Shown: piece by piece, positions 22,475-28,102 of the stretch | Layout: every line of letters begins with the position of its first letter | How positions within the stretch are numbered: position 1 is the stretch's first letter | Origin: Candidatus Saccharibacteria bacterium UBA1788 | Lineage (GTDB): Bacteria; Patescibacteriota; Saccharimonadia; Saccharimonadales; Saccharimonadaceae | Assembly: GCA_002315165.1 (NCBI GenBank) | Contig: DCGC01000022.1 | Location: 4,568 to 32,669 of the forward strand | Reading direction: 5' to 3' | DNA: 28,102 nucleotides | Notes under the pieces: generated by a model | What the model was told of the DNA's origin: nothing | What the model saw: the letters and a program-made list of their open reading frames with translations, nothing else | Databases searched by the model: none | Translations under genes and position numbers: made by a program

Positions 22475-24727
22475 TTATATCCCGGCCAACTCGTCAAATT
22501 GTTCAAGACTTTGCACTAATACATCCCTTGGCTTATTTCCGTTCGCCGGCCCAATCACCCCTATTTCCTCAAACCAAATCGCTAACCCAGACACAAACCC
22601 ATGCCCCTTCCCAAGATACGTTTGCAGCATCGCAGTTGAGAACTTACCTTTCTGGATAGAAAGTTCTACTGCTTTTCTCACAACCGGATCATTCGGATCA
22701 TATTTTCTACCCAAATCACCGATCGCTCCACCGTCCACTGGCCCCAAACCTTTTATTTGCACTGGTTGTGCCACTACTTCGTCATTGTACTCTGGTGCTC
22801 TCTGCTCTCTTAAGAAATCAGTTAGTTTCGCAACATCATCATCGCTCGCCCATGCACCTTGAATCCTGCGCGGCTTGCCCATCATTTCTGTTGTTAACAT
22901 TAACATATCGCCTTTACCAAGCAATTTTTCCGCCCCGCCTTGATCAATCATAATCCTCGAATCAATCTGGCTCCCCACCGCAAACGCAATCCTACCAGGA
23001 ATGTTCGCTTTAATTAGACCAGTAATAACCTTAACTTCCGGCCTCTGCGTTGCAAGCACCAGATGAATTCCAGCTGCACGCCCTTTTTGCGCCACCCTCA
23101 CAATCAACATTTCCAGGTCTTTCCCAGCCATCATCATCAAATCGGCCATCTCGTCAATGATAATTACAATATATGGCATCTTCCCACCATCATGCTCTTG
23201 CGTATTTCCATCTTTATCTGTTACCGTCACAGTTCCCTGTTTCGACATCTTCGTATTATAGTCGACGATATTCTTTACCTTTTTCTCAGCCATCAAACTA
23301 TAACGTCTTTCCATCTCATTCACAGCCCATTTCATCGCCGACAAAGCCTTCTCGACCGAAGTAATAATCGGCGTCAAAAGATGCGGAATATCTTCATACT
23401 GCGCCATCTCCACCTGTTTTGGATCAACGATAATCAATTTCATATCACTTGGCGCATTGCGATAAAGTAACGATGATATTAAAGCATTCGTCATTACAGA
23501 CTTACCAGAACCAGTCGTACCCGCAATAAGGAGGTGCGGCATTTTGGCAAGATTTGCCACCACAGCCTTACCAGAAATGTCTTTACCGACCGCGAATGTT
23601 AACGGATCGTTCGCATTTTTCCATTCATTGCTCTCGATCACACCCCTTAACCTCACATCTGCCGACCTCGTATTCGGAATTTCCACCCCAACAGACCTCG
23701 TTCCAGGAATTGGCGCCTCAATACGAATCTTATCTACCGCCAAATTTAAGGCCAGCTCTTTATCTCTTGCCATAATTTTAGACAAATTCACCCCCTGCGG
23801 TGGACGCATCGTATATTGCGTCACTCTCGGGCCGATATTTGCACCTTCCATTTCCACTTCAATTCCAAACTCTGCCAAAGTAGATTTAATAATCTGCGCA
23901 TTCTGCTGAATATTTCCAGCATCCGCTGGCGACTGCTTTTTCTCTAATAAATCAGTATTTGGCATCTTCCAATTCGGATCACTAACCGCGACTAAGGCCT
24001 TCGCCTCTTCTACGACCGGCGCAGCGGCCTTCATTTTATTGACACCAATCGCCAATTCTTTCTTTCCGCCTTCAGCAGCATTTGCAATCGCCACCCCAGG
24101 ATTAACCTTAATGTCCATACCACTTTTATGACCACCAGTCGCTTTCAACGCAACTCGCATATTTTCATCATCTTCCTTCTTCTTCGTAGACTTAAACGTA
24201 TCTCCAATATTTCTAATCACCGCCTTCGGGCTTAATTGCAAAATAAATATCAACGTAATAAAAATCAACACAAAATAAATAATCGCCGCCACCCCAGGAT
24301 TCAAAATTTGCGTAACATATTTATTAAGAAATTCTCCAATAACTCCGCCTGTCGGATTTTCCCTTCCAATAGTTGGAATTCCCGACAGTCCAGACGTCCA
24401 AATCACTAACAGCAATGACGCAAACCATAAAATTCCAGAAATTCTATTATCGTCACTCCTAAAAATCCTCACCGCTAAATAGACCAAAATCAATGGAATC
24501 AAAAACACTCCATACCCAATCACCTTCAATCCGGTTGTATGAATCGTATTTAACACGTCCCCTCCTTCCCCAAACCAAGTCATCACAAAAACCACTGCGA
24601 CTAAAATCATCAAAATCGCTCTAACTTGTCGCCAAAAACCTCCAGGCAATTCATGCTCTGGCGCAGCTTCTTTTGCTGCTTTTTTTCGCCCACCCGCTTT
24701 ACCTCTACTCGTTTTCTTTTTTGCCAT
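22475..24727 (-). CDS. ftsK: DNA translocase FtsK/SpoIIIE
   Basis: FtsK pumps chromosomal DNA across the division septum. The 750-residue protein has a basic N-terminus, four membrane segments (about residues 37-52, 68-88, 98-112 and 145-165), a short linker, and the motor with Walker A GTTGSGKS (near 403-410), IIVDPKQVEM, Walker B YIVIIIDEMADLMM and LATQRPEVKVITGLIKANI. The C-terminal gamma domain (about 685-750; DPVVRKAVELSIQKGKFSTAML) reads KOPS-like orientation sequences and activates Xer recombination in relatives, which fits the Xer-type gene at 9933. The ATG is 10 bases after TATAAT. Confidence 0.96.
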   Translation of the reverse strand: MAKKKTSRGKAGGRKKAAKEAAPEHELPGGFWRQVRAILMILVAVVFVMTWFGEGGDVLNTIHTTGLKVIGYGVFLIPLILVYLAVRIFRSDDNRISGILWFASLLLVIWTSGLSGIPTIGRENPTGGVIGEFLNKYVTQILNPGVAAIIYFVLIFITLIFILQLSPKAVIRNIGDTFKSTKKKEDDENMRVALKATGGHKSGMDIKVNPGVAIANAAEGGKKELAIGVNKMKAAAPVVEEAKALVAVSDPNWKMPNTDLLEKKQSPADAGNIQQNAQIIKSTLAEFGIEVEMEGANIGPRVTQYTMRPPQGVNLSKIMARDKELALNLAVDKIRIEAPIPGTRSVGVEIPNTRSADVRLRGVIESNEWKNANDPLTFAVGKDISGKAVVANLAKMPHLLIAGTTGSGKSVMTNALISSLLYRNAPSDMKLIIVDPKQVEMAQYEDIPHLLTPIITSVEKALSAMKWAVNEMERRYSLMAEKKVKNIVDYNTKMSKQGTVTVTDKDGNTQEHDGGKMPYIVIIIDEMADLMMMAGKDLEMLIVRVAQKGRAAGIHLVLATQRPEVKVITGLIKANIPGRIAFAVGSQIDSRIMIDQGGAEKLLGKGDMLMLTTEMMGKPRRIQGAWASDDDVAKLTDFLREQRAPEYNDEVVAQPVQIKGLGPVDGGAIGDLGRKYDPNDPVVRKAVELSIQKGKFSTAMLQTYLGKGHGFVSGLAIWFEEIGVIGPANGNKPRDVLVQSLEQFDELAGI

Positions 24728-24737
24728 AATTATTTTG

Positions 24738-24746
24738 ATTATACCA
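24738..24746 (-). promoter_or_regulatory. Extended -10 promoter of ftsK
   Basis: TGGTATAAT on the minus strand directly abuts the T-run of the pnp terminator, leaving a leader of only about three bases before the ftsK ATG. Confidence 0.6.
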
Positions 24747-24773
24747 CAAAAAAATCCCCCGAAGGGGATTTTT
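24747..24773 (-). terminator. Intrinsic terminator of pnp
   Basis: ATCCCC/GGGGAT around a four-base loop, followed by a run of T on the minus strand; flanking A and T runs extend the stem and could let it work in both directions. Confidence 0.9.
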
Positions 24774-24775
24774 TC

Positions 24776-26950
24776 TTAGTCTAGATTTTTCATCGTTAGA
24801 CTTAATCTGCCTTTATCATCAATCGCTGCTAGCCTTACTCTGACTTCTTGTCCCATCTTCAGAACGTCTTCAACTTTTTCAACACGTTTATCTGACATCT
24901 GAGAGATATGTAACATACCGTCAATTCCAGGCATAATATTTACAAACGCCCCAAAATCTTTAATAGAAACAACTTTACCATTATAGATTTTCCCCACCTC
25001 AGGTTCTTCGACCAATCCTTTAATCCATTCCAATGCTTTTGCAATTGCTGTATTTTCCCCAGAAATCGTCACAAGCCCCGAATCGTCAATATCCACCATT
25101 GCGCCAGTTTCCGAAGTAATTTTATTAATCATTTCCCCACCCTTACCGATAATCGCTCCGATTTTGTCCTGTTTGACCATCAATTTCTCAATTCTCGGCG
25201 CATATTGAGAAATCTCTTTCCTCGGACCAGCAAGCACAGAAAGCATATGATTCAAAATAAACATACGCCCCTCATGAGATTGTTTAATAGCTTTATCAAG
25301 AATTTCGACTGGCAAACCATGCACTTTCATATCCATCTGAAGCGCAGTCACACCTTCCGTCGTCCCTGTCACCTTAAAGTCCATATCCCCAGCAAAATCT
25401 TCTGCATCCATCAAATCAGTCAACACATAGGCCTTATCAATATCATTCTCGGTAATCTCTTGTCCTTTTGGTACATCAACCATCAATCCCATCGCTACGC
25501 CAGAAACTGGACGCTTGAGTGGCACACCAGCATCCATGAGCGCAAGACAGCTTGAGCAAGTTGCCGCCATTGAAGTCGAGCCATTCTGAGACATAATCTC
25601 CGTCACTGAACGAATCGCATAAGGAAAATCTTCCTCCGTCGGCAAAACCGGAATCAAAGCACGTTCTGCAAGATAGCCATGCCCAACTTCACGACGTCCA
25701 GGAGAACCGATTCTTCCACATTCCCCAACCGTCCAAGCTGGCGCATTATAATGATGCATATAACGACGCACTTCATCTGTTTTTTCCATCGTGTCCACAA
25801 CCTGCCCAAAAGAAAGCGGGGCGAGCGTCACGATGTTCATCGCCTGAGTCAAACCGCGCGTAAATAGTGACGAGCCATGAGTTCTCGGCAAAATTCCAAC
25901 TTGCGAAGACAATGGACGCACTTCGGTCAGCTTACGACCATCAGGACGCGTTCCGTCCTCGATAATTCCACGACGCACTTCATGATTTCTTGCCAATTCA
26001 AACGCTTGAGAATAATCAGCCTTTAATCTGCTCTCATAATCAGCAATTTTTTCTTCCTCAGTTTCCCCCTCGCCAAGTTCTTTCGCAAACTCTTCATGCA
26101 TCTTTTTCTCAAATTCGTCCAAAATTGCTTGACGTTCTAATACGTTTCCTCGTGCCTTCTTTCCTAGCTCTTCCTTCTTCCAAAATTCATCAACTTTATT
26201 TTGGATTTCCTCATCAGGCAAAATCAATTCATATTCTTGCTTATCAGCATTTACTTTTTCTGCCAACTCTCTTTGCAAATCCAACGCTGGCTGAACGTTT
26301 TCTACCGCCCAGTGCATCGCCTCAATAATAACGTCTTCAGGTACTTCTTTCGCCCCAGCCTCAACCATCATTACCTTGCCATCTTTACAAGCTACCACAA
26401 GATCAAGCGAAGATTTTTCACGTTCTTCCTTATTAAGAAACGCCTTAAATTCTCCATTAAGCCTGCCGATACGTAGCCCCATTACCGGCCCATCAAACGG
26501 TACCCCAGCGTTCATCAACGCCGAGCTAGCTGCGAGCATCGCAATCACATCTGGACGGAAGCCAGGATCCATCGACAACACCGTCGTCACAACTTGCACT
26601 TCTTGACGATAACCCTTTGGAAATAGCGGACGAATCGGACGGTCAATTAAACGACCAATCAAAACTGCATCGTCGCTCGGCTTTCCTTCCCTCTTGATAA
26701 ATTTCGAACCAGAAATTTTTCCAGCCGCATAAAATTTTTCTTCATAATCAATAGAGAGAGGAAAGAAATCCTGCACAACCGGTCGTTTAGACACAACCAC
26801 CGAACCAAGCACTACCGTGTCTCCATATTTTACAAGCACACTCGACGTCGAACGAAACCCTACCCTATTTACTTCGAGCGATAGCTTACGCCCCAAAAAA
26901 TCGGTCGAGACCTCGAAAGTCTGCTTACCACTTGGATTTATAATATCCAT
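24776..26950 (-). CDS. pnp: Polyribonucleotide nucleotidyltransferase (PNPase)
   Basis: PNPase is a 3'-5' phosphorolytic exoribonuclease of RNA decay. The 724-residue protein has two RNase PH domains (about residues 10-220 and 320-530) linked by a helical region. The second holds the catalytic stretch with FAGDMDFKVTGT and GVTALQMDMK. A KH domain (AIIGKGGEMINKI, about 555-615) and an S1 domain (GAFVNIMPGIDGMLHISQM) follow. Length is normal. The start has an AAAGGG ribosome-binding site and a 90-base leader dominated by one long hairpin. It is normally paired with rpsO; here a gene on the opposite strand separates them. Confidence 0.98.
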   Translation of the reverse strand: MDIINPSGKQTFEVSTDFLGRKLSLEVNRVGFRSTSSVLVKYGDTVVLGSVVVSKRPVVQDFFPLSIDYEEKFYAAGKISGSKFIKREGKPSDDAVLIGRLIDRPIRPLFPKGYRQEVQVVTTVLSMDPGFRPDVIAMLAASSALMNAGVPFDGPVMGLRIGRLNGEFKAFLNKEEREKSSLDLVVACKDGKVMMVEAGAKEVPEDVIIEAMHWAVENVQPALDLQRELAEKVNADKQEYELILPDEEIQNKVDEFWKKEELGKKARGNVLERQAILDEFEKKMHEEFAKELGEGETEEEKIADYESRLKADYSQAFELARNHEVRRGIIEDGTRPDGRKLTEVRPLSSQVGILPRTHGSSLFTRGLTQAMNIVTLAPLSFGQVVDTMEKTDEVRRYMHHYNAPAWTVGECGRIGSPGRREVGHGYLAERALIPVLPTEEDFPYAIRSVTEIMSQNGSTSMAATCSSCLALMDAGVPLKRPVSGVAMGLMVDVPKGQEITENDIDKAYVLTDLMDAEDFAGDMDFKVTGTTEGVTALQMDMKVHGLPVEILDKAIKQSHEGRMFILNHMLSVLAGPRKEISQYAPRIEKLMVKQDKIGAIIGKGGEMINKITSETGAMVDIDDSGLVTISGENTAIAKALEWIKGLVEEPEVGKIYNGKVVSIKDFGAFVNIMPGIDGMLHISQMSDKRVEKVEDVLKMGQEVRVRLAAIDDKGRLSLTMKNLD

Positions 26951-26963
26951 CTTTTCCCTTTCT

Positions 26964-27020
26964 CAGGAAAACCTCAGATATAAAACCTGCGAAACAGCCC
27001 TTATATCTGCCGTCTTCCTG
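26964..27020 (-). promoter_or_regulatory. Long hairpin in the pnp leader
   Basis: Nested inverted repeats make one 57-base structure: CAGGAA (26964-26969) with TTCCTG (27015-27020), CAGATATAA (26975-26983) with TTATATCTG (27001-27009), and CTG (26987) with CAG (26995). In enterobacteria the pnp leader is processed by RNase III and degraded by PNPase for autocontrol; an analogous role here is inference. Confidence 0.75.
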
Positions 27021-27039
27021 ACGTTAATTTTACCCACCA

Positions 27040-27068
27040 ATTATACCATTTATTGACTTTTTAAACAA
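27040..27068 (-). promoter_or_regulatory. Promoter of pnp
   Basis: TTGTTT (27063-27068), 17-base spacer ending TGG, TATAAT (27040-27045) on the minus strand. It interlocks with the divergent promoter of the unknown gene at 27142: each one's -35 lies in the other's spacer. Confidence 0.75.
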
Positions 27069-27081
27069 CTTGTGCTATAAT
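27053..27081 (+). promoter_or_regulatory. Promoter of the unknown gene at 27142
   Basis: TTGACT (27053-27058), 17-base spacer ending TGTGC, TATAAT (27076-27081). It is close to full consensus and overlaps the divergent pnp promoter. Confidence 0.85.
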
Positions 27082-27090
27082 AATAAAGAT

Positions 27091-27124
27091 TAGCCTTCGA
27101 CAAATTGTCCGGCTAAAGTTTTTT
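27091..27124 (+). promoter_or_regulatory. Attenuator-like hairpin in the leader of the unknown gene
   Basis: TAGCC (27091-27095) pairs with GGCTA (27111-27115), with inner GACA/TGTC, and six Ts (27119-27124) follow three bases later. This terminator-like shape lies between the start site and the ribosome-binding site, so it could stop transcription early. Confidence 0.5.
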
Positions 27125-27141
27125 AGAAAGAGGTTAAAAAT

Positions 27142-27525
27142 ATGCTCGAAATTTCCGAAGTAAAGATTACCACCTATCCCGAAGCCATCACGACGTTTGC
27201 GTCCAGACTGTCTAACGAAGAAAAGGAATTCGTCCTGAACATCTGCCACAAACATAAGCACATGTATTTGGATGGCTATCCCCACGGCAAGAAAACCAGA
27301 AGAAAGTTGCGAAAGCAAGGTGGCATAGAGTACGACAAGTGGGCCGATTCTCCCGAAATCGACATCGTCTACTATCTAAGCCAAAAAGACGAGCGAACAG
27401 AGATTATTGCCATTATCGGCAATCTAACCGACCATGCCAAGCGCTATACAGAGCGCGAACTGGAGCTCTTCCTCCAAAACTGGCAACAGTCCGTAATCGA
27501 AGAAATCTCTGCTCTCACTAATTAA
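27142..27525 (+). CDS. Unknown 127-residue protein between pnp and rpsO
   Basis: I do not recognise this protein. It is soluble, strongly charged and mostly helical, with a histidine/lysine-rich stretch (CHKHKHMYLDGYPHGKKTRRK, residues about 35-55) and a C-terminal helix rich in E and Q. A single cysteine lies beside the histidines, so metal or nucleic-acid binding is conceivable but unproven. The start has an AAGAGG ribosome-binding site eight bases upstream. It has its own strong promoter, an attenuator-like leader and a terminator, and it points against both neighbours, splitting the usual rpsO-pnp pair. Confidence 0.75.
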   Translation: MLEISEVKITTYPEAITTFASRLSNEEKEFVLNICHKHKHMYLDGYPHGKKTRRKLRKQGGIEYDKWADSPEIDIVYYLSQKDERTEIIAIIGNLTDHAKRYTERELELFLQNWQQSVIEEISALTN

Positions 27526-27536
27526 CCCTTAAAAAA

Positions 27537-27563
27537 TCCCCCGCTTTCGCGAGGGACTTTTTT
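27537..27563. terminator. Bidirectional terminator between the unknown gene and rpsO
   Basis: TCCC-c-CGC pairs with GCG-a-GGGA around TTTC, flanked by AAAAAA and TTTTTT. It can end both the + strand gene at 27142 and the minus-strand rpsO transcript. Confidence 0.85.
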
Positions 27564-27567
27564 ATTG

Positions 27568-27834
27568 CTATTTCCTTAAACCAAGCTTTTGAACGGTCTC
27601 TTTATATAGCTCGAAATTCGTATTTTCGAGATATTTAAGAAGTTTTTTACGTTTGCCGACCATTTGCATGAGTCCGCGCTTAGCCATAAAGTCATGTTTA
27701 TTATTCTTTACGTGTTCCGTAACTTCTTTGATACGTTCCGTAAGAATAGAAACTTGAACTTCAGGAGAACCAACGTCAGCTTTGTTACGAGCGACCTTGG
27801 CAATAGCCTTGTCTTTATTCTCTTTTGTTATCAT
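27568..27834 (-). CDS. rpsO: Ribosomal protein S15
   Basis: The 88-residue protein has the S15 core: VGSPEVQVSILTERIKEVTEHVKNNKHDF, and KRGLMQMVGKRKKLLKYL. The ATG at 27834 is chosen because TATAAT (27842-27847) ends seven bases earlier, predicting a leaderless mRNA; an ATG three codons upstream overlaps the -10 box. The frame stays open further upstream straight through the variable-repeat copy B to the window edge, so a longer fusion product is formally possible but not expected to be the ribosomal form. Confidence 0.97.
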   Translation of the reverse strand: MITKENKDKAIAKVARNKADVGSPEVQVSILTERIKEVTEHVKNNKHDFMAKRGLMQMVGKRKKLLKYLENTNFELYKETVQKLGLRK

Positions 27835-27841
27835 GCTCGCC

Positions 27842-27850
27842 ATTATATCA
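27842..27850 (-). promoter_or_regulatory. Extended -10 promoter of rpsO
   Basis: TGATATAAT on the minus strand begins 20 bases after the end of variable-repeat copy B and lies seven bases before the rpsO ATG. Confidence 0.65.
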
Positions 27851-27869
27851 CACTTTTCCCTCTTATACA

Positions 27870-28102
27870 AGCGGGCAAGGCAACGAACCGAGAACCCGCG
27901 GCCGCGATAGCTGCTATCCTGAGGGCCGACGTAGCCGGAATTGAAGTACAGGTCGTAAGAATTCGCTGATGAGTGGATACGGTGCGACCAGTAGAGGCCG
28001 TAGGACGACTGACTGTCCAGACCACCATTATTGTAATAGTAGCGGCCAGCACGGGCAAACCCAAGCGGAGCCATCAAAAGAGCAGTATCTGCATTAGAGA
28101 AA
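27870..28102 (-). repeat. 233-base variable-repeat block, copy B (runs to the window edge)
   Basis: The inverted partner of 12408-12640. Variable bases lie in 27896-28044. Identity at the right edge of the window is still complete, so the homology may continue beyond it. On its coding strand it is C-rich at third positions, like + strand genes here and unlike other minus-strand genes, which suggests it was copied from a locus with the opposite strand skew. Confidence 0.9.
27871..28102 (-). pseudogene. Copy B: partial DGR-type variable protein end, lacking its stop
   Basis: The frame is open at the window edge and encodes SNADTALLMAPLGFARAG, the variable part, and FSVRCLAR. Where copy A has TAG, copy B continues TTG TAT AAG and reads LYKREKCDIMAS into S15. 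Whether this is a live gene whose body lies beyond the edge, or an inserted fragment, cannot be decided from here. Confidence 0.6.

Noticed and set aside
1..28102. A DGR reverse transcriptase or accessory protein within the window
   Set aside because: No open frame shows reverse-transcriptase motifs such as YxDD, and all long frames are assigned to other families.
1..28102. CRISPR arrays, insertion sequences, rRNA genes or UGA recoding
   Set aside because: No spaced direct repeats, transposase motifs or rRNA sequence were seen, and TGA serves as a normal stop.

Overview
The window looks like a compact chromosome segment of a Candidate Phyla Radiation bacterium, most likely a Saccharibacterium (TM7). 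Genes abut or overlap by a few bases, many start codons sit 6-10 bases after a TATAAT box, and TGA is used as a stop (for example in the PH-domain gene), so the code is standard and Gracilibacteria are unlikely. The + strand is C-rich at third codon positions whichever way genes point, so the minus strand is probably the replication leading strand; most genes lie on it. The assignment is inference from gene content and protein style, not from a marker tree.

Layout. 1-2.3 kb: a membrane-anchored HtrA protease diverges from ruvB. 2.3-4.6 kb (minus): a tRNA-Gly/Asp/Thr cluster runs straight into a small membrane protein and a membrane glycosyltransferase. 4.6-6.2 kb: a PrsA/SurA-like foldase and a PH-domain membrane protein, back to back with tRNA-Arg. 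6.3-6.9 kb: an unknown protein with a consensus promoter and a structured leader. 7.1-9.4 kb (+): a three-gene polar amino-acid ABC importer. 9.35-10.9 kb: ndk and a Xer-type recombinase. 10.8-20.2 kb: type IV pilus genes, namely prepilin peptidase, a pilin, and the minus-strand operon pilM-pilN-pilO-small EF-hand-like protein-pilB-pilT-pilC. 20.2-22.4 kb: rpsF-ssb-rpsR-efp-rRNA methyltransferase. 22.5-27 kb: ftsK and pnp. 27.1-28.1 kb: an unknown + strand gene wedged between pnp and rpsO.

The main discovery is a pair of 233-base homologous blocks in inverted orientation, at 12408-12640 (+) and 27870-28102 (-). They share a 58-base identical 5' part and an identical 26-base 3' end. The 149 bases between carry 26 substitutions and no indels; 25 of these fall at first or second codon positions, and 20 of the 21 changed codons change the amino acid. 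Every difference fits random substitution at adenines of a common template rich in AAY codons. That is the signature of diversity-generating retroelement (DGR) variable repeats, encoding the C-terminal end of a C-type-lectin-like (FGE/Fibrobacter-paralogous-like) fold finishing in FSVRCLAR. No reverse transcriptase or template repeat is visible here. Both copies are fragments: one sits without a convincing start between a pilin and pilC, the other reads in frame, without a stop, into ribosomal protein S15.

Together the genes suit a host-attached, nutrient-scavenging small cell: amino-acid import, a single-membrane type IV pilus (no pilP/pilQ seen), envelope quality control, and a possible hypervariable surface-protein repertoire.
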